The position numbers and the translations under genes were made by a program. A DNA stretch of 64,000 nucleotides, from NCBI GenBank assembly GCA_948956705.1, contig CARCZS010000002.1:1-64000 (forward strand), read 5' to 3'. This stretch comes from an uncultured Phocaeicola sp. GTDB taxonomy: Bacteria > Bacteroidota > Bacteroidia > Bacteroidales > Bacteroidaceae. Shown in pieces: positions 36,249 through 45,620 of the stretch; positions within the stretch are counted from its first letter, which is position 1, and the number at the start of each line of letters is the position of its first letter. Under the pieces are notes generated by a model. That model had not been told where the DNA came from. It did no database searches and saw nothing but the letters and a program-made list of their open reading frames with translations.

Positions 36249-39200
36249 ATGAAAAGAAGCGGAACATTAACGACACCGATTACAGGACTACTTGTAGCTG
36301 TCCTGTTAGTAGGTATGGGAGTAACCAAAGCTAAAGCACAAAGTTTTTTCCGACAGACGGGAATCCAGTTACTTACCAAACAAGAGGGATTAAGCAACAA
36401 TACACTAACCGAAATCTATCAGGATAAAGATGGATTTCTATGGTTGGGCACGGATGTCGGTCTAAGCCGCTACGATGGAATACACTTTCACAACTATAAT
36501 TCGGCAAGCAAAGAGCCTCATTCCATTACCGGTATTTACGAGACTTCCGACAAGATGATTTGGTCACGAATAACCAATCTGAACACATTGTCGTGTTTCG
36601 ACAAAATGAGGGGATGTTATATGCCTCTCACCTCGTCTACCCCGGAGGTGCTGGAAGATATTCATGACTTATGTGTAGTAAAAGACAGGATATATGCCAT
36701 CACCTCACAAGGAGCGGTAGAGCTGAAAGCCGAATATGAAATTGACAAGATGAACATTACACCCGCTCCCCTGCCAAATATAAAAGGTACACCCTCCAAA
36801 TTTTACGGCTACAATAACAGCCTCTATATACTTACCCGCGAAAACAAACTCATATTCTATAACCTGACAGAAAAGAAAGGCGAATCACTGGACTGCACCG
36901 AACTGGGAATAACCAATGCAGAGGATATTGACAATATACATATATATAATGAGTACTTGTGGATTTGCAGCCACAACAATGGAGTGCTCTGCTATGACAC
37001 AATAACAAAGGCGGCACGTAAACTGGACAAAGGAGACCATACGCACAGTGTGCAAGACGCATGCGTCCGTGATATCATACAAGCAGACGACACTACTTTC
37101 GTCATGGCATCGGGCACTTCATTGGCGTTAGTCAAATTTGAGAATAAAGAGTATCTGAAAGCTCCCATTAAAATAATCAACTTGATTGAAAATGATATTT
37201 ATTACGAACCTATCATCAAAAACAGAATCACGCGCATTTATCTCGACAAGCAGAGCCAGGTGTTATGGGTTGGCACTTTCGGAAGAGGGTTGCTGAAATT
37301 AAATTTGTTGGGAGATAATGTAAACCGCATCCAACTGGACAATGAAATAAGGTCACTTAATGGAATAGCAGAAGACAGCAACGGATGTATATGGCTGGCT
37401 ACCGACAACAAGGGTATATATAAAAGCCAAACAAAGAGTCTCTCGCCGAATATACAGTTCCTGCCATGGGAGAAAGCCGACAAAAACGGAGATTACTGTT
37501 TGTTTAAAGACAAAAACGGACACTTGTGGTTCGGAGACGAGAAAGGAGATATTCTCTTGATGAAACCTACCACCAACGAAATTGTTTCTTTTCACCCCCA
37601 GCCGGAAGAAACGGATAATCAGGTCTCTGCTATCAAAATACTTTTCCTCAACTCGCGCAACGATTTATGGATTGCAACAGAAAATGCCTTGATGGTATAC
37701 GACCACCAAGGTAAAAACTGTCTGGCATATATGCCTTATACGAAAGAAATAGAAAAAATAACCGCCATCTGCGAGGATGGTGACGGCACCATGTGGCTGG
37801 GAACAGCAAAAGGATTGTTCCAGGCTGTGCGCGAAGGTAAGAAAGTAACACTGAGTGGAGGATACGAACAGAAAAACAATCTGGTTCCGGGAAAGGTTAT
37901 GGCTATCTATATGAATAACTATAATCAATTATTCGTATCATACGCTAACAAGATTATCCAAATCGACGGAAAAGAAAAAAATGTGGTGTCGACCATGCTT
38001 CTTGACAGAGATTTACCCAACGGACACATCGACTGCATGGTAGACGACCGAAACGGAAATACCTGGCTGGGCACCAATTCGGGCATTATAACCGTCAACA
38101 ATAAGAACAATTCTTTCTATCTGTATGCCTTCCCCGAGAACTATTATCAGGTTTGCCGGCTGAACAACGGAAAATTACTGTGGGTAAACTCTACGGGCTT
38201 ACTTTACTTTGACCCCCGACAGCTGAAAGAAACTTCCAGCAACCGAAAATATTATATCGCCGACATTGATGTGAATTATAACAAAGTGGAAATAGGCGAA
38301 AAAGTAAACGGACAAGTCATTTTGGATAAACCGGCGCATTTAATAGACCGGCTTACCCTGAACTACAACAATAACAATCTCGTGCTTTACCTGAGTGACT
38401 TGCGTTACGGCACTTCTCCCAATAAGGTGGAATACCGCCTGCTGCCCAATGACAAAGAATGGCGTTTTGGTGATTATGACCAGGTAAGGCTAAGTAACAT
38501 CAAACCGGGAGACTATATACTCGAAATAAAGCCCTCCTATCCGATAGAAGGAAATGAACAAATCACCCGCATCGCTATCACTGTCGGCAAGTATTGGGCT
38601 ACTACCGGATGGGCGGTTGCAGGCTACATACTTATCATCATAATATCCATATTCCTGACTTGGCTCTACCTCAATAGGAAAGCACTGAAGCGGCAGCTGT
38701 ATAAAGAAAAGGAAGTGCAAATGAAAGAGCGTCTGGAAGAGGCTACGGAGATAAGGGCGGAAGAAAAGAAGAATCAGCAAATGCGTGACCAAATCAGGTA
38801 TATGCTGGCACGTGAACTGAGAACGCCCCTGTCACTGGTCACCGCACCTCTGAAAGAAATGATAGACAACTCGGCATTGCCGGAGTCGTTCCTGCAAAAA
38901 GTAAAAGTGGCCTATCGAAACTCAATCTGCATGCAGGACATTTGTAACCAATTGCTTAATATTCATCAGGAAGAAAACTATGGCCCTACGCTGAATGTAG
39001 CTCCATACGCGGCAAGCCGTATAGCCGACGAAGTGGTACGCTCTTCGTATGAGCTGCTGAATGTCAGCCCCATCAACTTGTATTACGACAAGGACAACAA
39101 GATAAACGCGGAAATATGGATTGACTGGCAAAAAATCATGTTTGTCCTCAAAAATATAATGTCGAACGCATACCGGCATATCTCTTATGCCGGTGCCGTC

Positions 39201-40409
39201 CGCTTTATTGTCAGCACCACAAACCTGAAAGGAAAAGAATACTGCCTTTTCACTATCGAAGATGATGGAAAAGAAGTGATTGAGGAATCATCTGTCACCT
39301 ATCTGGGAGAAGATACTTATATCTCGCCGAGCAATTATCTGCATCCTGAACTGGGTATCGAGATTATGAGAAGAACGGCACTCGACCATCACGGAGATAT
39401 TCAAATCAAGCAAGACAAAGAAACTGGTACTTCCGTCACCTTGTATATTCCGCTGGGCAAAAAGCATTTTGAAGGAGAAGAATATGTGGTATTCGTCAAA
39501 CCGGGACACATGCAGGTAGACGACAGCCAGGCAAAGATTATCACTGTGGAGGACAAGAAGAAACAGGAACTGCAGGACAGCATCATCCCCCGACCGATTG
39601 AAAGTCCTGAAACGAAATATAAAATACTCGTTATCGAAGACCATGCGGATATCCGGCTTTATCTGAAAGTGTTATTCGGCGGAACCTATAATATCATTAT
39701 GGCAGAAAACGGTGAAGAAGGAGTGAAAATAGCACGTAAAGAGATACCCGACCTGATTATTACCGATGTAATGATGCCTGTGATGGACGGATTCGAATGT
39801 TGCCGCATACTGAAAGAGGATTTAAAGACTTGCCATATTCCTATCATCCTGCTGACAGCATTAGTAGGCGATGAGGATGTGGTGAAAGGTATCGAACTGG
39901 GGGCCGACGATTATATCCTGAAACCGTTCAACCCGGAAATTCTGCGCACAAAAGTAAAACGACTCATCAAGAGCAGAGTGGAATTGAAACAAATCTATAC
40001 CAAACTGCTGATGCCGTCTATCAGCACTATCGGAGATACGCAAGAAGAAAACGAAATTGCCATAGAAATTGAAGATCCGTTTGTCACACAAATCCTGAAA
40101 ATTGTAAATGACAATCTGCAAAATCAGGACTTCAATGTGAAGAAACTTGCCGAAATGCTGAACATGAGCCAGCCCACCCTCTACCGAAGAGTGAAGCAAC
40201 TCACCAACTTTACTATTATAGAGCTGGTAAGAGGCGTGCGCCTGAAACGCTCGGCAGAGCTGTTGCGGACTAAAAAATATAGCGTGCAGGAGGTAGCCGA
40301 AATGGTGGGCTATAACGACATTCCAACCTTCAGAAAGCACTTTGTCGATTTCTACGGAACAACTCCATCTACATTTAACAGCAAAGAAGAGACCGAAGAT
40401 AAAAAATAA
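36249..40409 (+). CDS. Hybrid two-component regulator with degenerate kinase
   Basis: A 1386-aa HTCS-type protein. In order: a signal peptide (1-30), a two-bladed Reg_prop periplasmic sensor (about 40-690, repeats such as DKDGFLWLGTDVGLSRYD), a Y_Y_Y domain (about 700-775), a membrane helix (785-808), a HisKA-like region (840-905), an ATPase-like domain (945-1075), a receiver (1123-1235) with Asp1173 and the conserved Lys, and an AraC output domain (1275-1380). The H-box reads ARELRTPLSL: the phospho-acceptor His is Arg855 (CGT at 38811-38813). The ATPase G1 box is DDGKEV rather than DxGxG, though an N-box Asn is present. Autophosphorylation is therefore unlikely. It sits beside the fimbrial locus. 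Confidence 0.9.
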   Translation: MKRSGTLTTPITGLLVAVLLVGMGVTKAKAQSFFRQTGIQLLTKQEGLSNNTLTEIYQDKDGFLWLGTDVGLSRYDGIHFHNYNSASKEPHSITGIYETSDKMIWSRITNLNTLSCFDKMRGCYMPLTSSTPEVLEDIHDLCVVKDRIYAITSQGAVELKAEYEIDKMNITPAPLPNIKGTPSKFYGYNNSLYILTRENKLIFYNLTEKKGESLDCTELGITNAEDIDNIHIYNEYLWICSHNNGVLCYDTITKAARKLDKGDHTHSVQDACVRDIIQADDTTFVMASGTSLALVKFENKEYLKAPIKIINLIENDIYYEPIIKNRITRIYLDKQSQVLWVGTFGRGLLKLNLLGDNVNRIQLDNEIRSLNGIAEDSNGCIWLATDNKGIYKSQTKSLSPNIQFLPWEKADKNGDYCLFKDKNGHLWFGDEKGDILLMKPTTNEIVSFHPQPEETDNQVSAIKILFLNSRNDLWIATENALMVYDHQGKNCLAYMPYTKEIEKITAICEDGDGTMWLGTAKGLFQAVREGKKVTLSGGYEQKNNLVPGKVMAIYMNNYNQLFVSYANKIIQIDGKEKNVVSTMLLDRDLPNGHIDCMVDDRNGNTWLGTNSGIITVNNKNNSFYLYAFPENYYQVCRLNNGKLLWVNSTGLLYFDPRQLKETSSNRKYYIADIDVNYNKVEIGEKVNGQVILDKPAHLIDRLTLNYNNNNLVLYLSDLRYGTSPNKVEYRLLPNDKEWRFGDYDQVRLSNIKPGDYILEIKPSYPIEGNEQITRIAITVGKYWATTGWAVAGYILIIIISIFLTWLYLNRKALKRQLYKEKEVQMKERLEEATEIRAEEKKNQQMRDQIRYMLARELRTPLSLVTAPLKEMIDNSALPESFLQKVKVAYRNSICMQDICNQLLNIHQEENYGPTLNVAPYAASRIADEVVRSSYELLNVSPINLYYDKDNKINAEIWIDWQKIMFVLKNIMSNAYRHISYAGAVRFIVSTTNLKGKEYCLFTIEDDGKEVIEESSVTYLGEDTYISPSNYLHPELGIEIMRRTALDHHGDIQIKQDKETGTSVTLYIPLGKKHFEGEEYVVFVKPGHMQVDDSQAKIITVEDKKKQELQDSIIPRPIESPETKYKILVIEDHADIRLYLKVLFGGTYNIIMAENGEEGVKIARKEIPDLIITDVMMPVMDGFECCRILKEDLKTCHIPIILLTALVGDEDVVKGIELGADDYILKPFNPEILRTKVKRLIKSRVELKQIYTKLLMPSISTIGDTQEENEIAIEIEDPFVTQILKIVNDNLQNQDFNVKKLAEMLNMSQPTLYRRVKQLTNFTIIELVRGVRLKRSAELLRTKKYSVQEVAEMVGYNDIPTFRKHFVDFYGTTPSTFNSKEETEDKK

Positions 40410-40445
40410 ACGTTAACAGCCAAATATTTTTTCAACTAAAAATCG

Positions 40446-40453
40446 TACCTTTG
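40446..40453 (+). promoter_or_regulatory. typA promoter -7 box
   Basis: TACCTTTG, overlapping the upstream in-frame ATG at 40451 and so favouring the start at 40475. Confidence 0.65.
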
Positions 40454-40474
40454 CAGCCAAATATTAGGTATAGT

Positions 40475-42277
40475 ATGCAAGACATTAGAAACATTGCCAT
40501 CATCGCCCACGTAGACCACGGAAAAACAACGCTCGTGGACAAGATGATGTTGGCGGGACATTTGTTCCGCAACGACCAGACCAATGGGGAACTGGTATTG
40601 GATAACAATGACTTGGAACGTGAGAGAGGTATAACAATCCTTTCGAAGAACGTTTCAATTAACTACAATGGAACAAAAATCAATATTATTGATACTCCGG
40701 GACACGCCGACTTCGGTGGTGAAGTGGAACGTGTGCTCAATATGGCCGATGGATGTATCCTGCTGGTAGATGCGTTTGAAGGCCCGATGCCTCAAACTCG
40801 GTTTGTACTCCAAAAGGCATTACAACTCGGTTTGAAGCCGCTAGTGGTAGTCAACAAGGTGGATAAGCCCAACTGCCGCCCGGAAGAAGTATACGAAATG
40901 GTGTTCGACTTGATGTTCAGCCTCAACGCCACAGAAGATCAGTTGGACTTCCCGGTTATCTATGGTTCCGCCAAAAATAACTGGATGGGCACTGACTGGA
41001 AAACTCCGACCGACAACCTGACAGCACTGCTGGATGCTATCATCGAACATATTCCCGCTCCAAAACAACTGGAAGGTACTCCACAAATGTTGATTACCTC
41101 TTTGGACTATTCATCATATACCGGACGTATCGCTGTGGGCCGCGTTCATCGCGGAACATTGAAAGAAGGCATGAACATTACTCTGGCAAAGCGTGACGGC
41201 TCGATGGTGAAGTCTAAAATCAAAGAAGTACATACATTCGAAGGTTTGGGACGCAAAAAAACCGATGCGGTATCATCGGGTGATATCTGTGCCATTATCG
41301 GTGTAGACGGCTTTGAAATCGGAGATACAATCTGCGATTACGAAAATCCGGAACCATTGCCACCTATCGCCATCGACGAACCTACCATGAGTATGTTGTT
41401 CACTATCAACGACTCTCCTTTCTTCGGTAAAGAAGGTAAGTTTGTGACGTCACGCCACATTCACGACCGTCTGATGAAGGAATTGGATAAGAACTTGGCG
41501 TTGCGCGTTCGCAAAAGTGAATTGGAAGACGGAAAATGGGTAGTGTCCGGACGTGGTGTATTGCACCTCTCTGTCTTGATTGAAACAATGCGCCGTGAAG
41601 GTTACGAACTTCAGGTGGGACAGCCGCAAGTTATTTTCAAAGAAATAGACGGAGTGAAATGTGAGCCGGTAGAAGAACTCACAATCAGTGTTCCCGAAGA
41701 ATTTGCCAGCAAGATGATTGACATGGTAACTCGCCGTAAAGGTGAAATGACCTCTATGGAGTCTCAAGGAGACCGTGTCAATATTGAATTTGATATGCCT
41801 TCACGCGGCATCATCGGCTTGCGTACCAATGTATTGACTGCTTCTCAGGGAGAAGCTATCATGGCACACCGCTTTAAGGAATATCAACCATACAAGGGCG
41901 ATATCGAACGCCGCAGCAACGGTTCTATGATTGCAATGGAAAGTGGTACGGCTTTTGCTTACGCGATTGACAAATTGCAAGACCGCGGTAAGTTCTTTAT
42001 CTATCCGCAAGATGAAGTATATGCAGGCCAGGTAGTGGGCGAACATGTTCACGATAATGACTTGGTTATCAATGTAACTAAATCAAAGAAACTGACCAAT
42101 ATGCGTGCGTCGGGCTCGGACGATAAGGCGCGTATCATTCCGCCGGTAATCTTCTCATTGGAAGAAGCATTGGAATATATCAAGGAAGACGAGTATGTGG
42201 AAGTTACTCCAAAGAGTATGCGTATGCGTAAAGTAATTTTGGATGAACTGGAACGTAAAAGAGCGAACAGAGGATAA
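40475..42277 (+). CDS. typA: Ribosome-associated GTPase TypA/BipA
   Basis: A translational GTPase of the EF-G superfamily involved in ribosome assembly and stress adaptation. The 600-aa protein has the G1 motif AHVDHGKTT near residue 12, [19 protein letters not shown], and [10 protein letters not shown], plus the C-terminal TypA domain ending near [10 protein letters not shown]. The start at 40475 (MQDIRNIAI) matches the family; the longer reading begins inside the promoter. It is followed by an intrinsic terminator. Confidence 0.97.
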   Translation: MQDIRNIAIIAHVDHGKTTLVDKMMLAGHLFRNDQTNGELVLDNNDLERERGITILSKNVSINYNGTKINIIDTPGHADFGGEVERVLNMADGCILLVDAFEGPMPQTRFVLQKALQLGLKPLVVVNKVDKPNCRPEEVYEMVFDLMFSLNATEDQLDFPVIYGSAKNNWMGTDWKTPTDNLTALLDAIIEHIPAPKQLEGTPQMLITSLDYSSYTGRIAVGRVHRGTLKEGMNITLAKRDGSMVKSKIKEVHTFEGLGRKKTDAVSSGDICAIIGVDGFEIGDTICDYENPEPLPPIAIDEPTMSMLFTINDSPFFGKEGKFVTSRHIHDRLMKELDKNLALRVRKSELEDGKWVVSGRGVLHLSVLIETMRREGYELQVGQPQVIFKEIDGVKCEPVEELTISVPEEFASKMIDMVTRRKGEMTSMESQGDRVNIEFDMPSRGIIGLRTNVLTASQGEAIMAHRFKEYQPYKGDIERRSNGSMIAMESGTAFAYAIDKLQDRGKFFIYPQDEVYAGQVVGEHVHDNDLVINVTKSKKLTNMRASGSDDKARIIPPVIFSLEEALEYIKEDEYVEVTPKSMRMRKVILDELERKRANRG

Positions 42278-42300
42278 GAGAAAACTGCTATATATCAAAG

Positions 42301-42337
42301 AGAGACGGCTCACTGTTGAACCGTCTCTCTTTTTTTA
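42301..42337. terminator. typA terminator
   Basis: AGAGACGG (42301-42308) with CCGTCTCT (42321-42328), then a run of T to 42337. It also ends the convergent sulfatase transcript. Confidence 0.85.
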
Positions 42338-43906
42338 TTATTCCATCTTAATGGTTTTATTACGTACTCTGCGAAGTATATTCTGCATATCATATACCAC
42401 CTCAGGGTGCTGTAATGCCAGATTAGCACGTTCATTAATGTCTTTCCTCATATCATAAAGCTGAGGGGTACTTGAGTTACCGGTTTCAATTTTAGGCCCC
42501 CACTGTATCATTGCAGGACCATCATTCGGCTCAATGTATTTCCAGTCTTTGGTACGCACGGACAAAACATGATTAGCTGCCTGTTCAATTACCCAAGGAC
42601 GGTCGGCATTGTCTGTTCCCAGCAAATTGCCGATGCGGTTATGGCTGTCCGAGGCACTGCCTTTGGGGAACTTGGCATTTACCAACGAGCCCAAAGAAGC
42701 CATCCAGTCAATCTGCGACATCAAAACATCCGACTCACGGCTTTCCTTAATCTTCTTAGGCCAACGCACGATGGCAGGAACGGCTGTACCTCCTTCGAAT
42801 GCACTGTATTTATTTCCTCTCCACGGACCGGCAGGACTATGTCCGTTCAACAATTCTTCTGCTTTATCGTCATAACCGTCATCCACCACAGGACCATTAT
42901 CGCTGGACAGGATAATCAGTGTATTTTCCGCCAAGCCCAGTTTGTCGAGTGTCTCCATAATCTGACCTACCGACCAGTCAAACTGCACAATAGCATCTCC
43001 GCGTACGCCCATCGGGTTCTTTCCACGGAAACGGTCGTGCGGGAAACGGGGAACATGAACGTCATTGGTTGCAAAATACATAAAGAAAGGTTCATCTTTA
43101 TGCTGTTTGATGAAATCAATGGCATGAGTGGTAATGGAGTCTGCAATATTCTCATCTTTCCAAAGAGCTTTACCACCGCCTTTCATGAAACCGATGCGGC
43201 CAATGCCGTTTACAATAGCCATATCATGTCCGTGACTGGACTTCTGGTTATAAAGCAACTCAGGATTGTCTTTTCCGGTAGGTTCACCGGGGAAATTACC
43301 TTTATAACTCACCTCAATAGGTGCGGAAGGATCATAATTGGCCACCTTTCCATTCTCTATAAACACACAGGGAACACGATCGGCCGTAGCTGCCATAATG
43401 TAATGATAGTCAAAGCCCAAATCACCTAATGATGAAGGAAGAGGAGCATTCCAATCCTGCTCTGCAGTCTTGTCTCCCAACCCTAAATGCCATTTTCCGA
43501 TGGCACAAGTGGCATATCCGGCGTTCTTAAACATATCTGCCATAGTATACTGCCCCGGTCGGATAATCATTCCCGCATTTCCGGCCGCAATATCTGTGTC
43601 GGGACGCCGCCACGCATATTCACCAGTCAGCAACGAGTAGCGGGAAGGGGTACTGGTAGCAGCTATAGTATGGGTATTGGTAAAACGAATACCTTCACTC
43701 GCCAAACGGTTGACGTTGGGAGTCTGTACATTCTTTGCACCGTAACATTCCAAATCGCCATAGCCCAAATCATCCGCAAAGATAATAATCACATTAGGTT
43801 GTTCACGATTGGTCACCTTATTGTCTTTAGGAGTCTTGGCCTCCGCTGTCAGAGCAGAGCACAACACCGGTGTCAAAAGAGATAAAGCCAAATACTGTTT
43901 TTTCAT
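42338..43906 (-). CDS. Secreted S1-family sulfatase (serine type)
   Basis: A 522-aa sulfatase with signal peptide, predicted to remove sulfate esters from host or dietary glycans in the periplasm. The active-site motif is STPSR with Ser85, which anSME would convert to formylglycine; LLTGEYAWR follows. Metal-binding residues lie in FADDLGYGD near 43 and in SDNGP near 320, and GKWHLG is present. It is the last gene of a sigma/FecR/SusC/SusD locus and 67 bases from susD-like. No other carbohydrate-active enzyme is visible there, so the glycan is unknown. Confidence 0.9.
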   Translation of the reverse strand: MKKQYLALSLLTPVLCSALTAEAKTPKDNKVTNREQPNVIIIFADDLGYGDLECYGAKNVQTPNVNRLASEGIRFTNTHTIAATSTPSRYSLLTGEYAWRRPDTDIAAGNAGMIIRPGQYTMADMFKNAGYATCAIGKWHLGLGDKTAEQDWNAPLPSSLGDLGFDYHYIMAATADRVPCVFIENGKVANYDPSAPIEVSYKGNFPGEPTGKDNPELLYNQKSSHGHDMAIVNGIGRIGFMKGGGKALWKDENIADSITTHAIDFIKQHKDEPFFMYFATNDVHVPRFPHDRFRGKNPMGVRGDAIVQFDWSVGQIMETLDKLGLAENTLIILSSDNGPVVDDGYDDKAEELLNGHSPAGPWRGNKYSAFEGGTAVPAIVRWPKKIKESRESDVLMSQIDWMASLGSLVNAKFPKGSASDSHNRIGNLLGTDNADRPWVIEQAANHVLSVRTKDWKYIEPNDGPAMIQWGPKIETGNSSTPQLYDMRKDINERANLALQHPEVVYDMQNILRRVRNKTIKME

Positions 43907-43973
43907 AATACTTTAATATTTTAATCAGAGACTAACCGCTTTACCAAAAGCAGTTAGCCTCATATTGTTAGAA

Positions 43974-45614
43974 TTACTCACGCAAGTTAGGATTAATATT
44001 TTGTTCTGACAAAGGAATCGGCCATTTATAATCCTGAGGATTACGGAAATCTCTTCTTCCCACATACCAACGGCAATGTCCTGTCGGGTCTACAAACTTG
44101 GTAGAACCTGCATATTTTTCAGATTTGGGATAGGGAGCACCCCATACCTCACCGACAAGCACTGTTTCGGCAAGTTTCCAGCGCAACAAGTCCCAATATC
44201 TGATACCTTCAAAAGCCAATTCAACACGACGCTCGTTACGAAGCAATTCGCGCAATTTATCTGAGTTAGTTTCTGTAACAGGCGGCATTTTAACATCGGC
44301 ACGTTCACGCACCTGATTAATGGTCTGGTTCAAAACGGTCTGATCAATGGTTTGTCCGCTTTCAATCAAACATTCCAAATAACTCAGCAAAACTTCTGCA
44401 TATCTGATGACCGGAGTCACAGCACTATAGCTGTTCAAGTCATTGATTGGATTCTCATCAAAATATTTACGCCACATAAAACCGGTCTTAGATACTTCTG
44501 AAGAATAGTCCAAACGTTCTTTCTTTGACGCTTCGTAATCCGGGCTCATACGATATTCACTGCCCATGAAAGTCGCCCCATTATAATAAATGGTATAATC
44601 AAGACGCGGGTCACGGTTCTCACCTAAATTATCAGGGTTATAACGTGAATCGTCATAGCTGAACGGAGTTCCATCCTTAAACTCATAAGATTCAAATAAT
44701 CCGGCCGAAGGATTGGACAGACTCCATCCACCGTCTTTTGCAGACAAGATATGCTGAGGAAGACCGCAACCGAAGTAGTTTTCAAGATAGGATATATAAT
44801 AAATATTCTCTTTATTACCTACACCGGTCGAAGGATGGAAAAGTTCCCGATATACAGGATGAATTGAGTTATCACCATAGTCGATAATTTCCTTATAAGC
44901 GGCAACTCCGCCTGCCCAGTCCTGCATCAACATGCAAGTTCTGCCTAGAAATGCTAAGGCAGCCTGTTTGCAAGCACGTCCCGTCTCACTGTTTGATATG
45001 TCTTTAAAACGAGGCAGATCGGCTGCCGATTCTTTGAACTCTGTCACACACCACGACAGAATATTGGCTTGAGTCTCCTTTTCAACCGTATTCGCCTCTT
45101 CACCTGTCAGGGTTCTGGTCACTAAAGGTACATCCTTAAAATAGCTGGCCAGATAATGATACTGAGTGGCACGCAAGAAACGAGCCTCGGCAACCATTCG
45201 GGTTTTCTGTCCTGATTCAGGAGCATTGGCAATACCCTCCAAGAAACGATTACACAAACCGATACGCTTATAAGCCGATGACCAATAGTTCTTTACGAAT
45301 CCATTGTTATTCAGTAACTTTCCACTGGATATATTAAAGAATGGATTATTTTCTCCGCGACGGTCATAAGCATTGTCTGTCAGATGCTCCATAAACAACA
45401 TACCATGATAAGACCAAAAGTCCGAAACATTATATTCCAAACCATTCGTGATACTACCTCTATATAAAGAAGTCAATGCCAATTCAGCATTCTTATCATC
45501 ATTCCAAAAATTATCTTCCGACAAATCTGTCAAAGGATAACGCTCCAAATCACATGATTGAAATGAAAATGAAGCTAATAAAACAGCAAAAGCTATATAT
45601 TTTAATCTTTTCAT
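43974..45614 (-). CDS. SusD/RagB-family glycan-binding lipoprotein
   Basis: A 546-aa surface lipoprotein (lipobox SFQSC near residues 17-21) that binds glycan and caps the SusC-like transporter. Family features are YPLTDLSEDNFWNDDKNAE near the start, RFLRATQYHYLASYFKDVPLV, and LRELLRNERRVELAFEGIRYWDLLRWKLAE near the end, with the TPR-type helices between. It lies 6 bases after the SusC-like gene, so the two are translated from one message. Confidence 0.95.
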   Translation of the reverse strand: MKRLKYIAFAVLLASFSFQSCDLERYPLTDLSEDNFWNDDKNAELALTSLYRGSITNGLEYNVSDFWSYHGMLFMEHLTDNAYDRRGENNPFFNISSGKLLNNNGFVKNYWSSAYKRIGLCNRFLEGIANAPESGQKTRMVAEARFLRATQYHYLASYFKDVPLVTRTLTGEEANTVEKETQANILSWCVTEFKESAADLPRFKDISNSETGRACKQAALAFLGRTCMLMQDWAGGVAAYKEIIDYGDNSIHPVYRELFHPSTGVGNKENIYYISYLENYFGCGLPQHILSAKDGGWSLSNPSAGLFESYEFKDGTPFSYDDSRYNPDNLGENRDPRLDYTIYYNGATFMGSEYRMSPDYEASKKERLDYSSEVSKTGFMWRKYFDENPINDLNSYSAVTPVIRYAEVLLSYLECLIESGQTIDQTVLNQTINQVRERADVKMPPVTETNSDKLRELLRNERRVELAFEGIRYWDLLRWKLAETVLVGEVWGAPYPKSEKYAGSTKFVDPTGHCRWYVGRRDFRNPQDYKWPIPLSEQNINPNLRE

Positions 45615-45620
45615 AAGTCA

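Noticed and set aside
42569..43429. 286-codon plus-strand ORF within the sulfatase gene
   Set aside because: Antisense shadow of a clear sulfatase; no recognisable domain.
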